A stretch of DNA of 64,000 bases from Myxacorys chilensis ATA2-1-KO14. Lineage in GTDB: Bacteria; Cyanobacteriota; Cyanobacteriia; Leptolyngbyales; Leptolyngbyaceae. The notes under the pieces are model-generated. The model searched no databases. It had not been told where the DNA came from and saw only the letters and a program-made list of their open reading frames with translations. Positions 1 through 9,309 of the stretch are shown in pieces (within the stretch, counting starts at the first letter, position 1; the number at the start of each line of letters is the position of its first letter). A program made the translations under genes and the position numbers. The stretch spans positions 62,001 through 126,000 of the forward strand of contig JAHHHP010000006.1 of NCBI GenBank assembly GCA_019359275.1, in the 5' to 3' direction.

Positions 1-258
<258 letters not shown>

Positions 259-300
259 TTTCTTCTGAATTTTTATCGATTTACTGTTCCAGACATTACA

Positions 301-329
301 GGCAATTCCAGTATGGAGTTGCCTTTTTT
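301..329 (+). terminator. Rho-independent terminator of glnB
   Basis: Ten-base-pair stem (GGCAATTCCA / TGGAGTTGCC, one G-U pair) with a 3-base loop, followed by six T residues. It lies 42 bases after the glnB stop codon. Confidence 0.85.
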
Positions 330-468
330 AGTTAAAGGTTGCTTTGCTTGTGATCGCGATCTACGTGAAGGTGGGGCAGAGCAGATGGTTCAGGACTATA
401 GAAGTAGTTGCGATCTCTTCAAGCCTCAAAAGATCGCTCTAAAACTCGTCTTTTAAGCTTGAGTAGGT

Positions 469-3400
469 TTACAAGCACAAAGCAATCTGTGAGCCGTTTT
501 GAGTTTTTGTGACTTCGATGCGAGCTTGAAAGGCTTCGCGGAAGTAGGGCATGTGAGTAATGGTGAGAATACAGGCGAATTCAGGCGCGATCGCATTGAT
601 GGCGGCAATCAAGCGATCGCAGCCGTCTTGGTCTTGATTGCCAAACCCTTCATCGACAATCAGCATTTGTAGCGCTGTCCCTGATCGCTGCGACAATAAC
701 CGCGCCAACGCTAGCCGCACCGCAAAATTAACTCGAAACGCTTCACCACCCGAATAGGTTTCATAGGGCCGAGTTCCGTGAGCATCCGCAATCAAAATAT
801 CGAGTGTCTCCATTGCCTTCGTAATTTTAGACTTGGCATTTCGGGCACGCTGAGTCACAAACTGGACATGTAACTGATTGGCACTAAGGCGAGACAAAAT
901 TTGATTGGTGGCCGCTTCGAGCTGCGGCAAAACGTTCTCAATCATCAACGCCTGAATCCCGTTTTTGCCGAATGCTTGCGCGAGTTCTCCGTAAACGCGG
1001 CTCTGCTGACGAGCAGTTTGCAGTTGAGCAACTAGCGTTTCATACTCCTGACTCAGCGCCTCTTGCTGCTGTTGTTGCTGCTGAACTCGCCCGAGTTGAA
1101 CAATCTGTTGGTCAAGCTGAAGTCGCTGTTGTTGAATTTGCTGTTCCAACGTTTGAATGTGGGGTGTCAGATCGGGTGTCTGCTCTAAAAGGTGAACCAA
1201 TTCTTGACACTGGTGGACGATGGTCGTCAAATCAGTTCTGCGGACATGCAGCGTTTGAGCGAGTTCTTGAAGTCGTTGCTGCATTTGAGGATAGTGCTGT
1301 TGGGCTTGGCGCAGTTCTTGGTAGCGAAGCTGCCACGATTGAGCGTTACGCAATGCCGTGCGAATCGCATTGTGTTGGTTGAGGTTGTAGCCAATTTCCG
1401 CAAGCTGTCGATCGCGATCAGCCAGCGCGATTGCGAGATGATGGTTTAGCGCCTCGATCTGCTGTTCGAGGATGGAAATTTGCGATCGCAGTTCGGGCTG
1501 CCGCTTGGCAATCTGTTCCTGGCGTTTTCGCGCCTGCTTAATCTCAACAAATTTGATTTCTGCCCATCGCCAGCGATCAACCGCTCCACGAGCTAAAGCA
1601 TGGTCGCGCTCATCGTAGCTAATCTGGTGCAGGCTTTGATCGAGCAATTCTAGCTCTTGCTGTAACTCCTGCTCAAACGCCCTAGACTTTAAGGCTGAGT
1701 CAACTTGAATTGCTTCTGCATTCAGTTGTTCTAATTTTTTTTGGGCTTCTACTGTGGTTTGCAATTGCTCTTGCAGTTGTCCGCGCCGTTCTAAATTTTG
1801 CCCATACTGTTTCAGCTTTTGATCGATCTCCAAGTACTCTTGCCGCAACACTTGAATTTCTCGTTCAGAAACGGTGAGTTGTTCGCGAACCACCCACAAT
1901 TGCGCCAACACCTCCTGTTTCTCCTCCTGATGCTTTTGTTGAACGAGCTGCCAGTGATGCTCATCCAAAGGGCGACTGCACAATGGGCAAGGCGGAAATT
2001 GAGATTGAACGAAGGATGACGGCTTAGATTTCGTGACTGTTGCGGTCTGAGTTAACGTCGAAGTTAGCTCAGAGCGCAACTCTAGCAATTCGCTCTCACC
2101 CGCCTCACCAGATCGAGAGACAAACGTTTCAGCAATGACATTTTCTGCTTGCAACAGTCGAATTTTGTGGTCAATTTCGGCAATCTGAGTTTCGTAGCCC
2201 CGTTGTTGCGCTTGAAGTCGCTCCATGAACGCACGTCGCTCTAGTCCTTTATCGCGGACTTGATCTTGATACGCCTGCAATTTTTCTAACGCTTCAATGC
2301 GAGTGGCAACTTCCACAGCCGCCCGTTGTAGGTTGGGTTGGCGCTGCTGCTGAGCTTGCAGGTGCTGGAGGGAGGTTCGGAGTTCTTCTAACCGAGTTGC
2401 CAGCCGGGTTGAGGCGCGATCGAGTGTTGCCTGCAATTGCTGTCGCCGTTGTATCAGGGGCATGGCTTGCAGTTGACGCTGATCGAGCGTTTGCAGTTGC
2501 GCTCTTGCCTGCTGTAGCTGCTCTACTCCGGCGGCAATATCTGCTTCTTTGGTCAGCGTACGTTCAATGTCTTGGAGTTGCTCTTCAAGGGCAGCATCCT
2601 GGGTTTGAAGCTGCTGAAGCTGGCTGTGCAACGTATTTAATTTTTCGGTTTGCTGCTGCTGGTAGTGTTGCCGTTGAGACTGAGCAACTTGATGGGCTTG
2701 CGATTTAGCGGCGAGAGTTTCTTCTTGAGCTTGTAGGGTTTGCCAGTGTTCGTGACCCGCTACGATCGCGCCTTCTTGACCTAACAGCGTCCCTAAACTC
2801 TGCCGTTGCTGCTCGGCTTGAGCAAGCTCTTTTTGCAATCGTTGGCAATCTTGCGTCAGGTGGCGTTGCTGCTGCTGTTGCCACGTCAATTGCTGTTGAT
2901 AGTGCTGCCGCTGATGCTGACGCGCTTGTAGGTGCTGGAGGTGTTCTGCTCTCGCAGCTTGTTCTGCCTGGAGGTGCTGGAGCGCGAGTTCTAGCTGGGT
3001 GCGTTCTTGCGCGATCGCGTCTCGCTGCTGCAACTGGTCTTCAACGCGAGCTAAATTTCGCTCCAGCAGTTCGACTTGTCCTTTAAACTGGCGCGACTGA
3101 TCTTTCGCTTGTTCAGCCAGATCGTCGTACTGCTGCAGCTTTAGTAGGTCTGCCAAAATTTGTTTGCGTTCAGCAGGGCGCTTGAGCATGAATTCGTCAG
3201 CGCGTCCTTGACGAAGATAGGCTGAGTTGACGAAGGTGTCGTAATCCAGCTTGAGATGATCAAAAATGAGTTGCTGGGTGGCGCGAATTGTTTTAGCGGT
3301 GAGAGAGCGAAAGTGGGTGCCTGTGGAATCTTGAGACTGAAATTCTAGAGAAACACCTTGGGAGCGGTGACGCGATCGCAAGATGCGATAGGTCTGCTGA

Positions 3401-3630
3401 TGAATGCTAAAAATGAACTCGACCTTTGCTTCTTTTGCCCCAACGTGAATAACATCGTCTTCTGAAGTTGCCCGGCTCTCGCCCCAAATTGCCCAAGAAA
3501 TCGCCTCTAGCAGAGACGACTTGCCTGCTCCATTCGCACCGCAAACGCACGCTGTGTGCAGCCCTCGAAAATCGAGCGTTGCGTCGAGATAACTCAGGAA
3601 ATTTCTCAGCGTGAGGGACTGCGGAATCAT
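469..3630 (-). CDS. sbcC: SbcC/Rad50-type exonuclease ATPase subunit
   Basis: Large SMC-like ATPase expected to work with an SbcD/Mre11 nuclease in processing DNA ends and hairpins. About 1053 residues. Walker A (GANGAGKSS) lies at residues 31-39. Long Gln- and Leu-rich coiled-coil arms follow, with a zinc-hook CPLC near residue 550. Walker B (MLIVDEGFGNQD) is near residue 990. I chose the ATG at 3630 because the family begins directly with the MIPQSLTLRNF strand. The reading frame is open to an upstream ATG at 3684, but those 18 extra residues read through a low-complexity purine repeat and look non-coding. No sbcD is next to it. The gene stands alone between the glnB terminator and an intergenic region. 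Confidence 0.92.
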   Translation of the reverse strand: MIPQSLTLRNFLSYLDATLDFRGLHTACVCGANGAGKSSLLEAISWAIWGESRATSEDDVIHVGAKEAKVEFIFSIHQQTYRILRSRHRSQGVSLEFQSQDSTGTHFRSLTAKTIRATQQLIFDHLKLDYDTFVNSAYLRQGRADEFMLKRPAERKQILADLLKLQQYDDLAEQAKDQSRQFKGQVELLERNLARVEDQLQQRDAIAQERTQLELALQHLQAEQAARAEHLQHLQARQHQRQHYQQQLTWQQQQQRHLTQDCQRLQKELAQAEQQRQSLGTLLGQEGAIVAGHEHWQTLQAQEETLAAKSQAHQVAQSQRQHYQQQQTEKLNTLHSQLQQLQTQDAALEEQLQDIERTLTKEADIAAGVEQLQQARAQLQTLDQRQLQAMPLIQRRQQLQATLDRASTRLATRLEELRTSLQHLQAQQQRQPNLQRAAVEVATRIEALEKLQAYQDQVRDKGLERRAFMERLQAQQRGYETQIAEIDHKIRLLQAENVIAETFVSRSGEAGESELLELRSELTSTLTQTATVTKSKPSSFVQSQFPPCPLCSRPLDEHHWQLVQQKHQEEKQEVLAQLWVVREQLTVSEREIQVLRQEYLEIDQKLKQYGQNLERRGQLQEQLQTTVEAQKKLEQLNAEAIQVDSALKSRAFEQELQQELELLDQSLHQISYDERDHALARGAVDRWRWAEIKFVEIKQARKRQEQIAKRQPELRSQISILEQQIEALNHHLAIALADRDRQLAEIGYNLNQHNAIRTALRNAQSWQLRYQELRQAQQHYPQMQQRLQELAQTLHVRRTDLTTIVHQCQELVHLLEQTPDLTPHIQTLEQQIQQQRLQLDQQIVQLGRVQQQQQQQEALSQEYETLVAQLQTARQQSRVYGELAQAFGKNGIQALMIENVLPQLEAATNQILSRLSANQLHVQFVTQRARNAKSKITKAMETLDILIADAHGTRPYETYSGGEAFRVNFAVRLALARLLSQRSGTALQMLIVDEGFGNQDQDGCDRLIAAINAIAPEFACILTITHMPYFREAFQARIEVTKTQNGSQIALCL

Positions 3631-4092
3631 AAGAGAGAGATGCGAGATGGAGTGTAGAGTGGGGGATGTGGAGAATCCAGTCACCCTTGACCAAAACCCC
3701 AGTGCCGATGTCCTTGGAGGACGAGACTCAGTACAGATGCACGAAAGTACACCAGCACTCTTATTTATTGAGTGTAATCGCTAAAAGGGTTGATTTGTAA
3801 GAGATTTTGGATTTGCCTTTCAATATTAGATTTGACTGAAATAGTATTTTTAATTGTGCCTGGTCTTTTGCTACTTGCTTCTACTACTTTGTCAAGACAC
3901 GCAGCAGGAATAAATTCAGTCTGGCTTCTTGCTTGTTGGCGTAGCGTTGCTGCAAGCGTCTCTTCTCCTTTATCCCTCATCCCTTCAATTTAGGAAGATC
4001 CAACTTTTCATTTCTTTAGAATAATAAGGAACTCCTGTCTCTTCCCCAGAGTCAATAGATCTGATCGCCACCAGACTGACTTAAGGATCTAT
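3631..4092. other. Intergenic region, sbcC to secreted-protein gene
   Basis: It holds a purine-rich GAGATG-like repeat next to the sbcC start (3631-3665) and a CCCTCATCCC motif near 3970 resembling the heptamer arrays at 61.4 kb. Short open frames on both strands (about 70 codons) lack ribosome binding sites and recognisable sequence. A plausible ribosome binding site (AAGGAT) precedes the gene at 4093. Nothing else is recognised. Confidence 0.5.
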
Positions 4093-4800
4093 ATGCTGAA
4101 CCTGAAAAAACTTCAAACCACTACTGCTCTTGCGTTGACCGTCGGCATGTCTTCTACTGCTGTTGCCCCGATCGCGCTGATGGGTTCTGCTGCCGCCGCG
4201 CCCGCACCCATGACGCTGGCACAACTCTTCCCATCCTCTCCAAGCTCACCCTCACCTGTTTACTCTGGAAGAGTCACCATTCCTGCGGGGACAACGCTGC
4301 CGATGAGCTATGACCAGGAGAAAATTTTGGTTGCTCCGAACGAAACGCTGAAGGCAACCTTGACCCTGCCGGTGAATGTTCGTGGCAATGACCGCGATCG
4401 CACGATCTTGATTCCTTCAGGCAGCAAAGTAGAAGGCGAATTCCGACCGACTGGGGACGGAACGCAATTTTTCGCTAGAACCTTAATTTTCCCGAATGGA
4501 ACTCGTCAAGAAATTGATGCGATTTCTAATGTCGAAACTCGCCGAGAAACGATCCAGCGAGGAGTGAGTACCGATTCTCTTCTAAAAGGGGCAGCACTTG
4601 GTTCTGGTGCGGCTGCCATCATTTCGGGTATCACTGGCAACAAGAGAATTACGCTGGGTAAAGTCTTGCTCGGAACGGGTGCAGGTGCATTAGGTGGTCT
4701 GCTCCTTGGACGCAACCGAAATGAGGTGGTTGTCATCAATCCACGGGATCTGCGTGTGCGCCTCAACTCGTCGTTAACATTAAATCCTTATGGGTCGTGA
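4093..4800 (+). CDS. Secreted protein with TrbI/VirB10-like C-terminal domain
   Basis: 235 residues. It starts with a signal peptide (positive MLNLKK, hydrophobic core, Ala-rich cleavage region about residue 36), then a short Pro/Ser linker. A beta-rich domain follows with the pattern VTIPAGTTLPM ... ILIPSGSKVEGEF ... ARTLIFPNGTRQEIDA. This pattern is typical of cyanobacterial proteins often labelled TrbI/VirB10-like, a label based on fold similarity rather than a conjugation role. The C-terminal third contains a Gly-rich zipper-like helix (residues about 165-205). No conjugation genes are nearby, so a generic periplasmic or envelope function is more likely. Function is unknown. Confidence 0.75.
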   Translation: MLNLKKLQTTTALALTVGMSSTAVAPIALMGSAAAAPAPMTLAQLFPSSPSSPSPVYSGRVTIPAGTTLPMSYDQEKILVAPNETLKATLTLPVNVRGNDRDRTILIPSGSKVEGEFRPTGDGTQFFARTLIFPNGTRQEIDAISNVETRRETIQRGVSTDSLLKGAALGSGAAAIISGITGNKRITLGKVLLGTGAGALGGLLLGRNRNEVVVINPRDLRVRLNSSLTLNPYGS

Positions 4801-4860
4801 TGCCCAAAGCCCTGTGCTAGAGGTGGGGAGTAGTTCATAAAACTTGACTGAACTATTGAT

Positions 4861-4899
4861 GAACGGAGGGTAGACAAACGCTTGATCTACCCTCCGTTC
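4861..4899. terminator. Hairpin between convergent genes
   Basis: Perfect 14-bp inverted repeat (GAACGGAGGGTAGA / TCTACCCTCCGTTC) with an 11-base loop. It sits between the stop codons of the convergent genes at 4093-4800 and 4934-6550, so it probably serves both strands. T-tracts are weak on both sides. Confidence 0.6.
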
Positions 4900-4933
4900 T
4901 GCATACTTGTCTTCCCAACGTTAGAATCTCACC

Positions 4934-6550
4934 CTAGAACAGTGGTGCGTTAAACACCAGCCCTGCCCCAAAAACAAACCCATCAAAATCAATATCAGGA
5001 TTAGAGGAATTGCCAAAGCTAAATCCTGTAAACACATTGATTTGACTGCTCCGATTGAGCGTATAGCTCAGACGCCCCACAAGCTGGTTAAATACATCAT
5101 TCCGCGATTGCTGGGTGAAGTGTGACCACGCAACTTGATAATCGATCGCGGTTTGGAGCTTTGGGGTAATGTCGTAGCTCAAAGATGTTGTCAGGGAATT
5201 AATCAGGCGGCTGCGATCGTTAGGGTCAGAAAAATTCAGGCGAAACTGATAATACGTATTTAGCGTCAGCTTTCGGGCAATTGAATCTTGGCGGCTTAAC
5301 TCAATGCGGAGGGCATTTTCACCCAAGAGGCGATCTCCGCTAAAAAATGTTTGTAATCCTTCTTTTGCATTAAAGAGTTGCTGATTGCTCCAGCCAATTT
5401 CCCCAGACATGCGAGGCGTCAGTTGATGGAAAACGCCTGCCCGAAATCGCAGTTCGTCATAATTAAGACCTTGCCTACCAGAGCGAGTAGATCCAAGAGT
5501 CGTGTAGCGAATCAAGTTTGCATCGATCGATGTAACCAAAAATGTCTTAGGCCCCAATCGGGGAGCATAAAACAGCGTTACCCCTGAACGAATTAGTCCA
5601 TCGTCGGTGGGATCGATGCCCGAGAAAACGTTGGTGGTACGAAAATAATCGATTCGTGATAGCAAGAAAACAGAGGCTTGCTTGGTAGGAGATGGCAACT
5701 CTGGAAGTTGAGGAACGACGTCTTCTTGCAGCCTTAATGTTCCTAATTCTGGATCGGCGGCTCCGTCAATTGACTGAGCGTTCAGATCGGGTGACGCAAT
5801 GGTTCCCAATTCATCTGGCTGTGTCGTCTCTGGTGCGACTCGCAACGTTCCTAGCTCGTCCTTCCCTGGCTCAACTCGCAACGTTCCTAGCTCGTTGTTT
5901 TGTGCCGTCTCTGGCTCAACTTGCAACGTTCCCAGTTCGGTTTGCGATCGCTGAGTTTCTGGCGCAACTCGCAAAACTCCTAACTCTAGATCAGAGGGAA
6001 TTTCTGCAACGTCAGGATTGGTTTGCTTAAATCGAGCCAGGCTCGGTTGAAACGAGCAGCGCGATCGACTTAAGGATTGCCAACACGGTGAAGGCTGAAG
6101 CGGATTCTGTAGTGGCTGATTCAGAATTCCTTGCGAAACAATTCTAGTCTGGCTAAATGAACTGGGAATTTGGCTCTGTACCTCCTCACCCTGCGTCTTC
6201 TCAACCGGCTCTTTAGCCCCTCCTACGGGATTCGCCTCAGAGTTGAACAACTCCAGCTTTTTGGAAGTTGGGCTTTGCGCTATGTCCTTCGGAGCTTGCG
6301 CCTTTGGCGCTAGGTGCACTTCAAGCGTGCCTAGCTTCTCTGCATGATTTTGTGGAATTTGCTGAGACAGCGGTATTGGTGCAGACCAAACAGGGGTTGT
6401 AGCTCCTAGACTGACCCAAAATACAAATTGTCCTAAGCTATGAAAGCCAAATTGGTTCACTTGCTGTTGTCTCCGCCCCCGAGAGACGCTGTGCGAGAGC
6501 CGTAGAAACGGGAGGAGCTTATTATGAGAGATTTGATCACAGCCTGTCAT
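4934..6550 (-). CDS. Outer-membrane beta-barrel protein with ELGTLRV repeats
   Basis: Up to 538 residues. The C-terminal ~270 residues show alternating beta strands and end in Phe (FNAPLF), the usual BAM-recognised end of outer-membrane barrels. The middle carries at least six copies of a degenerate motif ELGTLRV.PET separated by short polar spacers (coding DNA about 5736-5990), with an earlier related copy KLGTLEVHLAP. A signal peptide is visible only from residue 31 (VNQFGFHSLGQF...VWSA). A GTG at 6460 preceded by GGAG at good spacing may therefore be the true start rather than the ATG at 6550. It is divergent from the FecR-domain gene. Substrate and function are unknown. Confidence 0.7.
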   Translation of the reverse strand: MTGCDQISHNKLLPFLRLSHSVSRGRRQQQVNQFGFHSLGQFVFWVSLGATTPVWSAPIPLSQQIPQNHAEKLGTLEVHLAPKAQAPKDIAQSPTSKKLELFNSEANPVGGAKEPVEKTQGEEVQSQIPSSFSQTRIVSQGILNQPLQNPLQPSPCWQSLSRSRCSFQPSLARFKQTNPDVAEIPSDLELGVLRVAPETQRSQTELGTLQVEPETAQNNELGTLRVEPGKDELGTLRVAPETTQPDELGTIASPDLNAQSIDGAADPELGTLRLQEDVVPQLPELPSPTKQASVFLLSRIDYFRTTNVFSGIDPTDDGLIRSGVTLFYAPRLGPKTFLVTSIDANLIRYTTLGSTRSGRQGLNYDELRFRAGVFHQLTPRMSGEIGWSNQQLFNAKEGLQTFFSGDRLLGENALRIELSRQDSIARKLTLNTYYQFRLNFSDPNDRSRLINSLTTSLSYDITPKLQTAIDYQVAWSHFTQQSRNDVFNQLVGRLSYTLNRSSQINVFTGFSFGNSSNPDIDFDGFVFGAGLVFNAPLF

Positions 6551-6857
6551 GGAGCACTCTTGCTTTACTTCAGCAAGGAATAATGAACGATTTCCGGAAC
6601 ATTTCTATAACTCTTGCATATACGAGTGATACAGAGTACGTTCACCTAATTCTTTATGAAGAGTTCTTAAAGCTATATAGTCAGGCACCCAAGGCTCTAG
6701 AATCAGATGTAAAGTATCCGTAAAGATGCAGTTCTGTATTCTCACCCAAATAGGTTACTCGCTCTATGCCGAGTTCCTGTAAAGTTTAATCGGCAAACCT
6801 GCGCTGAATGAGTCCACTTTCGGTTTGCTTTGTCCTTTTTCTGTCATAGGAGCGTCT
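6551..6857. other. Divergent promoter region, barrel protein / FecR protein
   Basis: About 300 bases between two divergent envelope genes. It must hold both promoters. No palindrome or known riboswitch was recognised. An AGGAG ribosome binding site stands 6 bases before the FecR-protein ATG at 6858. Confidence 0.5.
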
Positions 6858-8552
6858 ATGTCCTCCAAACTGTTCCTAACCGTCACGGCTGCCTTTTATG
6901 GAATGAGTGCCGCCTTATTTTCGCTGCCAGTTCGTGCTGAGACAACGCTCAAATCTGCTGAGATCCGTGAGGTTATTCGTCAAGTACGCTTGCAGCCTAG
7001 AAACCAGGGGTTGCGGAATGCCTCAGTAAGAGACAAGATGCTTCCCGAAGATGCACTTTGGACATCTAAGCGATCGCGGGCAGGACTACGCTTCAATGAT
7101 GGATCTTACGCTAGAGTTGGCGAACTTGCGCTATTTAGATTTACGCCAGGAACGCGAAACTTCCGCTTAAATAATGGCACCGTACTGTTATTGATTAAGC
7201 CTGGTCAAGGCAGTACTCGAATTGATACGCCCAATGCGTCGGCGGGCATCAGGGGATCAGCCCTGTTTGTGCGCTATGACGAGAAAACCAAAACCACGTT
7301 AGTTGGAGCGCTCACTAACAATCCTGCTGGGCCGATGGAGATCACGGCGGCTAATGGGGAGAAGCAGGCGTTGGAAGCCGGACAGATGGCTATTATCGAT
7401 CAGACTGGATTTATTCGTCGCTACAAATTTGATATTCCAACGTTTTATGAAACCAGTGATATGGTGCGCGGTCTAGATTTACCGCTTAAAGAAAAAATTA
7501 GTCCTGATCCTGCGATCGCGGCAGTTCAGCGAGAGACCGCAGATGCCTTACGGCAGCAAAAGCCGCTTGACCCGATCGCGACGATCGAGAATCCTAGCAA
7601 TACGAAACTATCGCCTAGTTCAACACCACTGTTTAATAATGGCAATTTGAGTACCGTTGCAAATACAAACGTGCCGCAGGCTCCGAATGCAACGGTCGGA
7701 AAAACGCCACCCAGCGAACCGACTCAGCCGACGGATAAAACACCACCTACTACATCAGCAAGCCCACAGCCCACTCAAACCCCGACTCAGGAAGCTAAGC
7801 CGGGTTCTTCTGCATCACCACCTACATTAATTCAGCCTAACCCAGGTGATCCAACTCCACAGCCGATAGTTAGCCCTTCACCATCTCCTCAACCTCCTGC
7901 CGTAAATCCAAGTCCTAGCCCTGTCGTAAATCCAAGTCCTAATCCTGTCGTAAATCCAAGTCCTAATCCTGTCGTAAATCCAAGTCCTAATCCTGTCGTA
8001 AATCCAAGTCCTAATCCTGTCGTAAATCCAAGTCCTAACCCAGTTCAAACTCCTCCGCGTCAGCAACTAGAATCTACTGGCGGACAAGCAGCCACAAAAG
8101 ATCCTAGTGGAGCTAACCCTAATGCAGGAGGCAATGCTAACCCCGGCGCAGGAGGTAATGCTCCGAATTTGGTTACTCCCCCTTCCACCCCTGTCACATC
8201 TCCTCCTAATCCGCGTCAGCAACTAGAATCTACTGGCGGACAAGCAGCCACAAAAGATCCTAATCCGGTTACTCCTGCTGCTAATCCAGTTACCCCTGCT
8301 GCTAATCCAGTTACCCCTGCTGCTAATCCGGTTACTCCTGCTGTTAATCCAGTTACTCCTGCCGCTAATCCGCAACCTGTCACATCTCCGAATCTAGCCC
8401 CGACTCAGGCTTTGCCCAGTCAACCTGTAGAGACACCTAGTTCACAACTTCCGATCGTTCCTATTACAGTTGAAACCCTGCCTGCTGTGAAAGTGAATGC
8501 AGATGTAAATCTTCCGACTCCTAATTTGCAGCCAACTCAAACAAACCCTTAA
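6858..8552 (+). CDS. FecR-domain secreted protein with Pro-rich tandem repeats
   Basis: 564 residues from the ATG at 6858, which has the ribosome binding site AGGAG; an in-frame codon further upstream lacks one. A signal peptide (cleavage near LPVRAE) is followed by a FecR-like domain at residues about 50-170, seen in AGLRFNDGSYARVGE, STRIDTPNASAGIRGSALFV and the NGE.QALEAGQ turn. The second half is disordered: six NPSPNPVV units, a 17-residue block PRQQLESTGGQAATKDP present twice, and five NPVTPAA units. FecR domains were described in anti-sigma regulators, but here there is no membrane helix after the signal. The domain probably binds an envelope ligand or peptidoglycan. Confidence 0.75.
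   Translation: MSSKLFLTVTAAFYGMSAALFSLPVRAETTLKSAEIREVIRQVRLQPRNQGLRNASVRDKMLPEDALWTSKRSRAGLRFNDGSYARVGELALFRFTPGTRNFRLNNGTVLLLIKPGQGSTRIDTPNASAGIRGSALFVRYDEKTKTTLVGALTNNPAGPMEITAANGEKQALEAGQMAIIDQTGFIRRYKFDIPTFYETSDMVRGLDLPLKEKISPDPAIAAVQRETADALRQQKPLDPIATIENPSNTKLSPSSTPLFNNGNLSTVANTNVPQAPNATVGKTPPSEPTQPTDKTPPTTSASPQPTQTPTQEAKPGSSASPPTLIQPNPGDPTPQPIVSPSPSPQPPAVNPSPSPVVNPSPNPVVNPSPNPVVNPSPNPVVNPSPNPVVNPSPNPVQTPPRQQLESTGGQAATKDPSGANPNAGGNANPGAGGNAPNLVTPPSTPVTSPPNPRQQLESTGGQAATKDPNPVTPAANPVTPAANPVTPAANPVTPAVNPVTPAANPQPVTSPNLAPTQALPSQPVETPSSQLPIVPITVETLPAVKVNADVNLPTPNLQPTQTNP
7902..8045 (+). repeat. 24-bp tandem repeat, six copies
   Basis: Six head-to-tail copies of a 24-bp unit beginning GTAAATCCAAGTCCT, nearly identical in DNA, encode VNPSPNPV. 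Because the unit is a multiple of three, copy-number change keeps the frame. Confidence 0.9.
8262..8366 (+). repeat. 21-bp tandem repeat, five copies
   Basis: Five copies of a 21-bp unit (AATCCRGTTACYCCTGCTGCT) encode NPVTPAA in the same FecR-domain protein. Confidence 0.88.
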
Positions 8553-8583
8553 TCAACAAACTCTGGATTAAGAGTAACGACAG

Positions 8584-8620
8584 AAATGCCTCTCCCACCG
8601 TTTTGGTAGGAGAGGCATTT
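8584..8620. terminator. Bidirectional hairpin terminator
   Basis: Sixteen-base arms (AAATGCCTCTCCCACC / GGTAGGAGAGGCATTT) with one mismatch and a 5-base loop, placed between the convergent FecR and M23 peptidase genes. Confidence 0.7.
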
Positions 8621-8652
8621 AGGCGTTTACTAATGAAGCGGTTTGATTTCAA

Positions 8653-9309
8653 TTACCGAGGTCTGCTCGACACAGATTGGCTGCCCTGTTCTGCATACAT
8701 CGCTCGCAGCACCATAGCAGGATCAACCCATTGACCTGTATATTTCAAGCCCCAATGCAAATGAGGTCCAGTAGTACGACCAGTCATACCAACTCGACCA
8801 ATTCGTGCACCAGCCGCGATCGCTTGGTTTTCCCGAATCTGAAGACCGCCTGCGCGATCGCTGATATAGCGTCCGCCTTGACTATCTCGTTCGATGCGCC
8901 CCTGCATGTGGCAGTAGATATGCATCCAATCGCCAGACTGAACCACAACCGAGGTTCCACAGGCACTATTGTCAGAAATCTCGATGACCTTGCCCGCCCA
9001 CCAACTGCGAACATAACTGCCTTGGGGGGCTGCCATATCTAAACCCCGGTGAAACTCCTGATTGTAAGACCCATCAGGAGACTGACGATACCCAAATGGA
9101 GAGGTATACCCCTGAAAATTCTCCACCGGAAACGAAGCACCCTGCCACGCTAGACCCTGCGATCCAGTTTCTAGAGCAGCAACGATATTTTGACTCGATC
9201 CTAGAGCAACTGAGCTTAAACAGCTAATTCCTGCAAGCAACATCAGACGTTTAACTACAGCGCCAAATTGGATCAGAGACGGTTTAACTGGCTTCATCTT
9301 ACTTCCCAT
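8653..9309 (-). CDS. M23 family metallopeptidase (LytM type)
   Basis: 218-residue secreted peptidoglycan endopeptidase. It has a signal peptide (hydrophobic stretch at residues about 18-40). The LytM domain shows the first zinc motif HRGLDMA (HxxxD) and the terminal HxH motif GPHLHWGLKY, plus the G.VGMTGRTTGPH core. It lacks LysM or SH3 domains. ATG at 9297 is an alternative start, with GGGAAG just upstream. It faces the FecR gene tail to tail. A role in cell-wall remodelling is expected. Confidence 0.9.
   Translation of the reverse strand: MGSKMKPVKPSLIQFGAVVKRLMLLAGISCLSSVALGSSQNIVAALETGSQGLAWQGASFPVENFQGYTSPFGYRQSPDGSYNQEFHRGLDMAAPQGSYVRSWWAGKVIEISDNSACGTSVVVQSGDWMHIYCHMQGRIERDSQGGRYISDRAGGLQIRENQAIAAGARIGRVGMTGRTTGPHLHWGLKYTGQWVDPAMVLRAMYAEQGSQSVSSRPR

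Noticed and set aside
3765..3993. Two opposing frames of about 70 codons upstream of 4093
   Set aside because: They overlap each other, lack start signals and have no recognised motif.
4093..4800. Conjugation gene on the basis of TrbI/VirB10 likeness
   Set aside because: No other conjugation genes are present. The family label is a fold resemblance common in cyanobacterial secreted proteins.
7878..8066. Minus-strand open frame with repeated RTWIYDRI units
   Set aside because: It is the antisense reading of the 24-bp repeat inside the FecR-domain gene. No ribosome binding site or independent support.
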